From contig JAJGOT010000472.1 of the NCBI GenBank assembly GCA_022457155.1, forward strand, positions 113,501 through 177,500: DNA of 64,000 bases. The letters are read 5' to 3'. The notes under the pieces were generated by a model. The model did not search any database. It was given only the letters and a program-made list of their open reading frames with translations, and was not told where the DNA came from. Source of the stretch: Cladopsammia gracilis. Its lineage: Eukaryota; Cnidaria; Anthozoa; Scleractinia; Dendrophylliidae. Positions 55,346 to 64,000 of the stretch are shown here, piece after piece; position 1 is the first letter of the stretch; every line of letters starts with the position of its first letter. Both the position numbers and the translations under genes were made by a program.

Positions 55346-56534
55346 AAAACACCTTTGTTGTGTTTAGCGGAGAAAACGGTTTGCAAAATCGTTTCCCTGC
55401 AGTTTTTCGCAGTTTGCTACTCAACAGAGGTTTCACATTTCTCAAACGGCGGTCAAGACCGCATTTGAGGCTGCGTAACTCTGCAAGTCAAGCGTTTTTG
55501 GAAGAATATAGAGCTAAGTGCTTATTTTTAAACCTGATTTCGTCTTAGGAGAATTGAAGCTAGTAGATCGTCGAAGCATTTGTTTTGAGCTGAACTCTTT
55601 TATAACCCATTGACCGCGGCCGTGCCGGCCAAAACCGTCCGTGATTTTGCCATAACACACATTTAAAATAAAATTATTCAAAATTGAAAGAGAAAGTTTT
55701 ATAGAATACTCAGAAAAAGAAGAGCTTTAAGCGATGGAATCTTGCTTCGGGGAATTCAGAACCTCGAAGAAGAGGAGTTTTAAAGAATTTTTAAGCAGCC
55801 GAGGGACTTAACGGTGAAAGAAATTATGTTGATATAAATTTGTGATTTGTGATCAGCCAGACAGCTCCTCGATGCGCTGATGGTGCGCTTTTTGGTTTTA
55901 AACATAAACTAATGTTATACTCTAATCACCATGAAACGAGTATAACATATTTTGTAATAAATCTTCATTAAACATAGCACACAGTTCCAGGGGCGAGCAT
56001 CTCGTTTATTGATGTCCGTGAGCACAAAGAGGTTACAACATCACAAAATGTACACAGTCCTATAGATCACATCAAAGTTTGCACACAAAAGAAAAAGAGC
56101 ACTACAAGAAAAGCTTCCGAACAGTTTCAGCGTAACTTACAATGCACCAGGATTGCGTAACCACTACATCATTACACTTCATTTAAAGATATACATAGTT
56201 CTGCAGGTTGCATCAAAATTTACAGACAAAAGTAAAATAAAAAGGAAGTATAAAGAGATGCCTTCGAATGGTTTCTGCATAACTTACAATCTCTTAAATA
56301 GCCAAGCTAATCCCACAGGATTTCTAAACAACTTGAATCATTAACACTTCATCCTATACATACTGTACATTCCTTGGTTGTACACCACATGCTACATACT
56401 TTAAAGTTAACATGCCGAAACATTACAAAATACATGATATTTGAGCTTATTTGAATAAAATGTTTCAAAAGATTTTGTTGCCCATTTTTATGTGTTTGTT
56501 CATTCATTAACACATAGGTTGAAAAGCGATTTTA
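55346..56534. other. Unannotated DNA with a short hairpin
   Basis: An 11-bp inverted repeat ATGTTATACTC/GAGTATAACAT (55912-55948) is followed shortly by AATAAA. No gene is evident upstream. Confidence 0.4.
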
Positions 56535-56861
56535 TGTAAGAGTGGTTTTACTTCATCTGTGAAATAGATAGTAGTATTTTACGCCGTAGTACTTCGTATC
56601 AGTTTCTATTATCCTGAAATATTAGAGCGATTACAGTTAACCTGTGAAATAGTTAGTAGAATAGTACGCACTATTAGACATAATTCCATTGTTTTCTTTT
56701 GTTTAATTTGGACTATCACACACTAATTGTTAGATTGTGTTTCACGGGTTAACTGTAATCACTCTATTAAGGTCTAGCGCTAGTGTAATAGACAGTGCTA
56801 GATAGCGTTACACACTAACTAATAGTTTCTGTTTCACAGTTGAAGTAAAATCACTCTAACA
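56535..56861. mobile_element. MITE (TGTTAGAGTGATTTTACTTC ends) with a related MITE nested inside
   Basis: Outer ends are TGTAAGAGTGGTTTTACTTC and the inverse of TGTTAGAGTGATTTTACTTC. Inner ends at about 56632 and 56768 are TTAGAGCGATTACAGTTAAC and its near inverse, and both pairs continue to CTGTGAAA. The shared AGAGYGATT...CTGTGAAA core says both belong to one family. Confidence 0.75.
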
Positions 56862-57249
56862 AAACATGCACAAGTGTTGGATTTTATACTTCTAACTTCA
56901 CTCGCGTCACCTTGCGCAAGTATGTCTGTGTATTTTTTGCAATTTTGATTTCCAAATCAGTTTCTCGGGCAATTTTCCATAAGCGACAGGTATATTTTAT
57001 TCGGAAATTAGTCTTACTAGTTATTCTAGACCGAGAAAAAGTCGTTTCTGTGAGCTTTTGTGGAATTTGTGCAGTCTAAATGCACTGTGCAGACGGTCGT
57101 GCAATAAGCTTACTGTTTTTGTAGCTTCTGCGCATGCGCGAGTAGCTACAATGCTATCGTTTTGATGGTTAGAGTTGATTTTATCCGAAGGGGCCCACAA
57201 CGAACTCTGCCGATTTTGACCCGATATTCCTCGATCTTAACTCCTTTTT
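56862..57249. other. Unannotated gap
   Basis: Nothing recognised. Confidence 0.4.
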
Positions 57250-57860
57250 AACCCGTGAATATACGCGCATGCGTAATGAACGGGTTATCGGTAACGGAGA
57301 CTGATATGCAAATGAGTCACTCACTCGCTCACTCCTTCCATCAGCTGTAAACTTAGTGACGTAATGCTTTGTTACGAATGCGTTTTGTAACAAGAACAGC
57401 GTGAATCCAGCGATAACAATAACTAAATTGGTGTAAACGAATATAAACAACAATAAGCTTAACGATATTTCGCATTTGGAGTCTTTAATGCAACGTTAAA
57501 ATCGATCTAAAAGAGACACGCGTTTTGATTCTTATCTATCTTCAAGTAATAAAATTTATCCCATGTCAAGGCAGTGGTCACGGTGGTCGAGTGGTGTAAA
57601 GCGCGGACTTACAGCCGAAAGGCCCAGGTTCGAATCCCGCTCGGGCCGTTCATTTTCTTTTTTCGTTTTTTTTTTTCTTTCTTCTTCGGACTGACATTAT
57701 GAAAGTGATGTACTGTATTTTTATTTTTTGCGTTTGTCAAAAATCTTTACGTTTAATTTAAAAAAAAATATATTGAACCGTGACAGAGTGAAAACATAAG
57801 CTTACCGCATTGCGTTACGCGTTACGCATTTCAAATTCACGGGTTGGCTCTAAGGAGCCT
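57250..57860. mobile_element. AACCCGTGAAT-TIR element, copy C
   Basis: Third copy of the family at 32737-33985. It runs from AACCCGTGAAT (57250-57260) to ATTCACGGGTT (57835-57845) plus the GGCTCTAAGGAGCC hairpin. A tRNA-like segment at 57579-57650 has the best-preserved B box of the three (GGTTCGAATCC). Confidence 0.85.
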
Positions 57861-57874
57861 TTGATTTGTTTTGG

Positions 57875-57955
57875 AACCTCGTCGGTTGTTCAACGTTTGT
57901 CGAGGATAGCTTCGCAACCTCGTCGGTTGTTCAACGTTTGTCGAGGATAGCTTCG
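57875..57955. repeat. 41-bp tandem duplication
   Basis: AACCTCGTCGGTTGTTCAAC... at 57875 is repeated at 57916, nearly identical. The near identity suggests a recent event. Confidence 0.9.
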
Positions 57956-58399
57956 AATGGCCCGAATCGAATGTTCACTCAGAGAAGACTATCAGATTTC
58001 TAACAAATATGGCCGCCCATGAACTCCACGCTTCCATTTTGTAGACGTCCATTTTGCATAACCGGAATGAAAGCACGCCTTTTAAGTCTTCGAAATGGAA
58101 AGAAAAAGTCCTTAAGAAGAACTTTATGCCTTTGTAGTGGTTGTTTGAGAGCTGAAAGAGATGAAATTTGTCACAAGTGAGGACATGTCTTCTTTCAGAA
58201 TTTATACTCGAAGCGGCAGACTTACTAAGAATTTTCAAGCATTCCTGGAAAATTACGGTAAAGAAAGTCACATTTTTTAATGTCCATTTACTTTGTAAGA
58301 AACATCTGTTTCTTTGTCTTATTAGTGGCTTTTGATAAATATTTAGAAAATTTGACCACAATCGGTCGAGTATGGTGGCCCATTGTTATCATAGGAAAA
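57956..58399. other. Unannotated gap
   Basis: A 128-codon minus-strand open frame (57975-58361) has no recognisable features. Confidence 0.35.
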
Positions 58400-58925
58400 T
58401 ATGCAAGTTATTGCGAAGATAACAATAAAAAATGGGAAGAATTATAAAAAATAAGAAAAAAGGTAGAAAAAATAATAAATTAATAATATTAAAAAAAAAA
58501 CTTTGAAAATAGATATCTCCAATTAAAAAAAAAGGTAAAAAAAATATATAAAATATTATTAAAAAAAAATAAAATAAAATACTTTGGGAAAATATCATCA
58601 AAAACGAAATTCGGAAAAACATTGAGAATCAATGTCGAAAAACAACATTGAAAATAAACATTGAGAAACAACATTGAAAAACAACATTGAAAAACAACAT
58701 TGAAAAACAACATTGAAAATTAACATTGAAAATCAACATTGAAAAACAACATTTAAAATCAACATTGAAAAACAACATTGAAAAACAACATTGAAAAACA
58801 ACATTGAAAATTAACATTGAAAATCAACATTGAAAAACAACATTTAAAATCAACATTGAAAAACAACATTGAAAAACAACATTGAAAATCAACATTGAAA
58901 ACTGATCAACATTGAAAAAAAAACA
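58400..58925. repeat. A-rich low complexity and a 13-bp satellite
   Basis: Poly-A/AT sequence to about 58620, then about 22 copies of CAACATTGAAAAA (with AAATC variants) to 58925. Confidence 0.9.
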
Positions 58926-59039
58926 AGTCGGAAAAAAACACTGTTTTTTCCACGTGGCCCATCGTTATCATAGACCTGGATGCTTTGCAGGCTTGTTCAA
59001 TACATTACATTTATTAGAAGCTCCTGATTCACCAGGGTT

Positions 59040-59503
59040 GTGACCCAACTGCCTGAAATGACTCAACTGCCTCAAGTGACCAACCGACTCAAATGATCCA
59101 ACTGACTCAAATGCCCAAACTGCTTCAAATGACCCAGTGGACTCAATTGACCCAACTGCCTCAAATGATCTAACTGACTCAAATGACCCAACTGCCTCAA
59201 ACGATACAGCCAATTCAAATGACTCAACTGACTCAAATGATGTACTCAAAGGACTCAAATAACCCAATGGCCTCAAATGACTCAACCGAATCGAATGACC
59301 CGACTGTCTGAAATGACCCAACCGACTCAAATGACCAACTTCCTGAAATGACCCAACCGACTCAAATGACCAAACTGCTGAAATGAACCAACTGTCTGAA
59401 ATGACCAAACCGACTCAAATGACCCAGCCGACTCGGTCATTTGACTTGGTTGGGTCATTTGAGGTAGTTGGGTCATTTAAGCCAGTTGGGTCATTTGAGG
59501 ATT
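59040..59503. repeat. 18-bp satellite that reverses orientation
   Basis: About 21 copies of a unit like CAACTGACTCAAATGACC run to about 59432, then four copies in the opposite orientation (GGTTGGGTCATTTGAGGTAG) to 59503. The switch occurs at GACTCGGTC. Confidence 0.85.
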
Positions 59504-59779
59504 TATTTTTAGGATAAAACTATCCTGAAAGGCCGTGGATAAGTATTAATACCAAGTTCAAAGCCTTTAGAATGATTGGTAAGATAATGTGTAATTATTA
59601 GTATACAAAACAGTATACACATGTGTCCTGTCCTGACAAAATCGTCTGTAAAGGTACGGGAAATGGCGTTGAAAGTGTAAAAGGGAGGGGAGTTCGAGCG
59701 AATAGGTAATTTATCATGCGGTAACCATGGTATTAGAGATTTCAGCGTGCACGGGAGAATTTACGATCGAAACTCGAGT
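59504..59779. other. Unannotated gap
   Basis: Nothing recognised. Confidence 0.4.
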
Positions 59780-59805
59780 ATTATTCCGCTTCTGGAAAAC
59801 TCTTA

Positions 59806-60217
59806 AGCCCGGTTTCCATATGATGGCTACGATCGCTGCGATGGCTGAAAAAAAAGTTCAGCGATCGTAGCCATCATATGGAAACCACTCTCCGGCGATC
59901 GCAGCGACAACGATCGCTGCGATCGCTGTGATTCTATCTCAGCGATCGCGGCGATCGTAGCGGTCATATGGAAACCACTCTCCAGCGATCGCAGTGATCG
60001 AAGCGACAGCAAAAATACCAGGATGCACTGCGTACGCTCACTCATTTCAAGATAGCTGCCAACAAGAACGCTGAGAAAGGGTGCGATTTGGCCCTTTTTT
60101 ATGGAAGAAGTGCAAAGATACGACTGTCTTTATAACAAATTTTAACAACAACGGCGCGAACGATATTTTTCAGCGATCGTAGCGATCGCAAAAATCGTAG
60201 CGACCATGGACCGGGCT
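59806..60217. mobile_element. PIF/Harbinger-like MITE with TTA target duplication
   Basis: Ends AGCCCGGTTTCCATATGATG and the inverse of AGCCCGGTCCATGGTCG, with TTA on both sides (59803-59805, 60218-60220). Three-base TTA/TAA targets are typical of PIF/Harbinger. The interior is rich in CGATCGC palindromic motifs in both orientations. Confidence 0.85.
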
Positions 60218-60690
60218 TTAGCGAACACACGGTAGAAAACTAACGAAAAACGTTCAGGAAAACTAGCGATTAACTGGGGTTTTACGGTTGCAGCAAACCC
60301 GCTTCGAATATAATGTTTTCACAGCGTTAACCGCTTCTGAAAAACACTTGGCGAACGCCGTGTTTAACACACAGTTGAAAACTAACGTGAAAGCTCAGGA
60401 AAACAAGCGATTAACTGGCGTTATACGGTTGCAGTAAAACTGCATGTGAATATCTTGTTTTCACAACGTTAACCGCTTCTGGAAAACATACACGAACGCG
60501 GTGTTAACACACGTTAGAAAACTAACTGAAAACGTTCAGGAAAACAAGCGATTTACTGGAGTTATACGGTTGCAGCAGAATCACTCGTGAATATCATGTT
60601 TCGGCACGGCATTAACCGCTAATGGAAAACACTTATGAACGCCGTGTAAACACACGGTAGAAAACTAATGGAAAACGTTGCTCTTCAATG
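60218..60690. repeat. 141-bp satellite, about three copies
   Basis: Copies aligned at CGGTTGCAG (60285, 60426 and 60567) give a 141-base period. Part of another copy (about 59785-59805, CCGCTTCTGGAAAAC) lies on the other side of the Harbinger-like MITE, which has therefore inserted into the satellite. Confidence 0.85.
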
Positions 60691-62965
60691 GAGTTTTCCT
60701 AGCATAGGAAAACTCATGATGAACTGCATGTTTTCCTTGTGACAGAAGCCACAAAACATTGCAGGAAATCTGGGTAGGAACGATGGCACGCTCCCACCTT
60801 ACGAGGCTTAACAAATCCAAAACAGACAACTGTACTAATCAAAGGGCTCTTAAAGCCATCTCGTTAATGCGTTGAAACATGAGGTTAAAAAAAGAAGAAT
60901 CTAAAATAAATATAAAATAAATATGGTAAAGATGGCGTTGTAGAATCAGACATTATGTAGAAAATGCGAGGCGCACTAGTCAACTGGATATGGTTCTTGG
61001 CAGGATAGAGAAGATTGAGAGAACTTGGTTTGAAAATTCGTGTTGGTGCAAGTCAAAAAAAGTTATGAGTAACAAAGAATCACGAGTGTGAATGTAAATA
61101 ATTTTGATGTTAGGGAAGTGAAAGTGAAAGACTTTTCCCGCCTTGCTAGCTAATTGACGATGAAAATGTGTTGTTGGTTCAATTTACACAGTGCATTTTC
61201 AGTTATTCATTGTCTATTTTCTGTTGGGATATTTGACAATTGAAAAGACTTTCTAAATCAAATACAATGGATTGCCGCAATTTTAAAACAACACATCGAT
61301 AATACGTCACGTGCAATGACTTTATATCTGATCAGATGAGACATTAATATTAATTATCAAAATATCAATTGACACAACAAATGGTGACTGAATCTTTAAT
61401 ATTCTTTAAAGTAAGGCCCGATTCAAACATTGAACTTCACATTTGCCGAATCTAATGGAGGAGGCCGTAACAACATGTCATTTCTCTAGAGCTGCCTTTC
61501 CCCATGCCAGGACAATCTAAGCTATGTTTAGCAGACATCGCGCCATCAGCCATTTCTTTTTCAACTCTCCAGCAGTATTCGAAAATAGAACGAAAATCAA
61601 AATTTATGGTATTTTGCTGTTCCTACTCTTGCATAATGAAACGGAAAGTTTTGTAGTTAGCTAAAGTATCAAGTCTGCTGTTTTATATATTTTGACGTGA
61701 AAAATGGCGGGAAAATGGTGATCACGTGGTCATTTTTCGGTCACGTCTGCTATGGACGCACTTATTGCTGCGGAACGAGCGTAGCGAGTGAGCAGCAACA
61801 TAATCAGGATTTAAAAGAAATATATGAGAAAAAAAATATAAGCTAGGAAAAATCTCGATTTGATCGCTTTTTACCAGAATTCACTGCGCCACGAACACAT
61901 TTTGGGCCAGAATGCACTGCGCTACGAACAAGAGCCTCGCTTGCTGCTTCAAGCTGTTGGCTGCGAGATTTGTAATATTTTGGTCCAACATGTCCCAGTC
62001 GAAATCGGAACTGAAGTGTCGAAGACTACCACGAGTTGAGCGAGGACTGTGAGGCATGGTGATAGGACCGTTGAATGGCAAACATTTTCGAAGATTGTAC
62101 GGAATAAAAGACAAATTTACTTTGAAATCACTCCGACAACGGTCGATGAGACTGAACTGAGGTGAGCGCTTGGGGACGCGAAACCTGAGCTGAGCTTGGG
62201 AGACGCGAACACAGTAATTAACCTAAATTTTCGCACCTTCCTCGTGGTCAACGCGTCCTTCACTCAACAATATTCTACAGACATTGCAGGAACTTGATGC
62301 GTGAATTACAAAACAAAATTAGTCTTATCAGCTGGAATTTTCGTCGATTCATCCCGGTTACATTTGCTTTGCTTCCCCTCAAAAAACGAAAGACAAAATT
62401 CCGTAATACCAGCGAGATGATAAAACAGCATTATTACAACAAATATACCGCAGCAGTTACTATCTCTTGGATACACTAGTATAGAAAATATTGGGTCTGG
62501 AGCGGATAAACAGGGCACCACTCCTGGCGGTCACTTTTTTAGTTTCCCTTAGATCGAAATGAGGTTCATGACAGGCCTGCACCGACTCCGCTATGTGGTT
62601 TTGCGGTTGCGATGCATTTATATTAGCTTTCAAAGTTTGGCTGTTATGAGTCGTGTCGTTAAGTGATTTACGTCTTGTATGATGTGTTAGGCGGCGTTTT
62701 GTAAATAGTTTTCAGGAATGGTTGGTTTTGAACGAAACTCCATTTTTCATCAGTATTTGTTTAAGGTTTTTCAGTCGTGGGTGAAATGTTGTGACAAAAG
62801 GCGTTATTATCTCGCGAGTTTTTTCGTTTTGTTTTCATGCCAATTGCGTTCCGGCAAAAGTGAAATTCAGAATACCAGTGCATTTAAGAGGGTGCTGATG
62901 GGGTTAACAGTTAACTGACAATTGCCCAAAAATATAGTAGTAGTTTACTGATAAATGAAAAGTTA
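60691..62965. other. AT-rich DNA without recognisable genes
   Basis: A 28-base direct duplication (CACTGCGCCACGAACACATT at 61882, CACTGCGCTACGAAC at 61915) is the only local structure noted. Open frames at 61881-62114 (-) and 62718-62918 (+) lack protein features. Confidence 0.4.
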
Positions 62966-63226
62966 CCGTATTTTCTCTATTAAATGCCCCCGGCGTTTAT
63001 TTCAAACTTGGCCTTGTGGACCCGGCGTTTCTTTGTATCAGCAGTTTTTTCTCGCCCGCCATTTTTTAAGAAAGGGTTATTATTCGTTTTTCTTGGCAGC
63101 CTTGTACCTTGCCCTTAAATCTTAAGTTTATTATACCACAAACAAACGTTTGAGGAGCTTACTTACAACTTCCTTAATTATACCCGGCGTTTATTCGGGG
63201 CCCGGCGTTTAATCGAGAAAATACGG
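62966..63226. mobile_element. Mariner-like MITE with TA target duplication
   Basis: CCGTATTTTCTCTATTAAAT at the left and the inverse of CCGTATTTTCTCGATTAAAC at the right, with TA on both outer sides. Inner copies of CCCGGCGTTTATT in both orientations strengthen the inverted repeat. 261 bp, non-coding. Confidence 0.85.
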
Positions 63227-63799
63227 TAACAGTGAAGTGACATTCTATTAATTATACTAAATTAACGATTGTTGTTGTTAATAAAAGCAACATAGTTTTT
63301 TCCTAACAGCAAAGCTATTTTGTGACTTTTACCTGCCTCGCTGCGTGACCAGGTAACATATTAACCGATATTATATGCAAAAGGTACCAGGGTCGTAGAG
63401 CGTTGACCTTGATGGCGTCGAGTGGCGTGGTCAAAGTTATTCTGAGTTTTTATCGAGATGATGACAAAGGATCGGCATTCGAATGACACATAAGTCGCAT
63501 ACCGTTTGACATGACAAAGCACAATTCAATGGACATATAATCAAACAATAAGCGGAAAGTTTGGACTCGGTGAGTTTGATTTAAAGTTGTTCCGATTAGA
63601 GAAGATCGACGGGAAAGCTGTTACAAAGGCTCAGTTGGAAATGGAGCTACCTTTTCTAATGGGAAGTGCGACAAGTGATGGTAGTATGGTGTGTATTTTG
63701 TTTCGTCATTTTGTCCTAGCACGCGAACGCGGGTTGACCCAGGGGTTGACCAAACGAGCCCTTTTCAGTGTTAGATTAAATGAGTAAGATTTCTGATTA
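63227..63799 (+). other. Gap with a possible small exon
   Basis: The frame at about 63568-63690 reads FDLKLFRLEKIDGKAVTKAQ, then LEMELPFLMGSATSDGSM, and reaches a donor-like ATG|GTGTGT near 63690. Codon use is protein-like, but there is no known motif and no acceptor was confirmed. Confidence 0.25.
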
Positions 63800-64000
63800 C
63801 ACTAAAACCTGTATTAAGCAGACTCCAAAGTAAGCGGACACACCGTATTTTATTGGACACAAGCATCAGTGAGTTTCGAATTTTTTCCTTCCCATACTCT
63901 CTGTGTACGATCCTGTATCAAACAGACATCTTTAATACTGACGATCCTTATTACGGTTTTGGAAGCTATCTTGACAGGTGAGAAATTATCATGGTTTTTG
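63800..64000 (+). mobile_element. Left end of a Tc1/mariner-like element, cut by the window edge
   Basis: After TA (63798-63799) the sequence CACTAAAACCTGTATTAAGC, then AGACTCC...AAGCGGACAC resembles the CAGTYRAACCTGTATTAAGCG ends of pogo-type elements. The other end lies beyond the window. Confidence 0.55.

Noticed and set aside
57181..57453. Minus-strand open frame conserved between the AACCCGTGAAT copies
   Set aside because: Conserved only because the repeat is conserved; no protein features, and its ends differ between copies.
57975..58361. 128-codon minus-strand open frame
   Set aside because: No domain, no splice or promoter support; likely chance.

Overview
This is nuclear DNA of an animal, most likely an anthozoan cnidarian (coral or sea anemone). 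The genes are interrupted by introns, the DNA is AT-rich, and nearly all recognisable content is transposons of kinds common in cnidarian genomes: Penelope-like elements, several LINE lineages, tRNA-derived SINEs, piggyBac/mariner/Harbinger MITEs, foldback palindromes and Polinton-like DNA polymerase genes. The assignment to Anthozoa is an inference from this repeat mixture; no marker gene is present.

Layout. 0-2.1 kb: a LINE 3' end, then the last coding exon of a rhodopsin-type GPCR (1575-1934), the only convincing host-gene piece. 2.4-5.4 kb: a LINE fragment and a decayed family B DNA polymerase relic. 5.4-10.9 kb: mostly featureless AT-rich DNA. 10.9-16.9 kb: two LINE ORF1 relics in opposite orientation, a reverse transcriptase scrap, a microsatellite and a broken Penelope-like element whose 3' side has a hammerhead-like core. 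17-19.1 kb: a 28-bp minisatellite that appears to be an amplified SINE head, followed by the SINE.

20.6-29.7 kb is the most interesting part: a compact virus-like DNA module. It holds an intact protein-primed-type family B DNA polymerase (20945-24682), a convergent 312-residue gene with two internal repeats (24709-25647) and a third gene split by a frameshift (28996-29650). Every intergenic space is palindromic: a 91-bp palindrome before the polymerase, a stop-to-stop hairpin carrying poly(A) signals for both convergent genes, three copies of a 145-bp imperfect palindrome between the divergent genes, and a 13-bp GCAA-loop hairpin after the last stop. One palindrome copy is split exactly by a 2770-bp insertion carrying an intact Penelope-like reverse transcriptase (25793-28129).

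29.7-64 kb is a mosaic of mobile elements. Several have exact ends: a TTAA-flanked foldback MITE, a TIR element that carries a tRNA-like segment and has inserted into its own kind, a TA-flanked pogo-like element, a 1.66-kb palindrome containing LINE coding sequence, a TTAA-flanked piggyBac-like element, a roughly 4-kb foldback element with 13/14-bp tandem arrays in both arms, a 382-bp near-perfect palindrome, an OTU-protease fragment, a tyrosine recombinase pseudogene, nested MITEs, a TTA-flanked Harbinger-like MITE inside a 141-bp satellite and a TA-flanked mariner-like MITE. Apart from the GPCR exon I see no confident host gene in this half.
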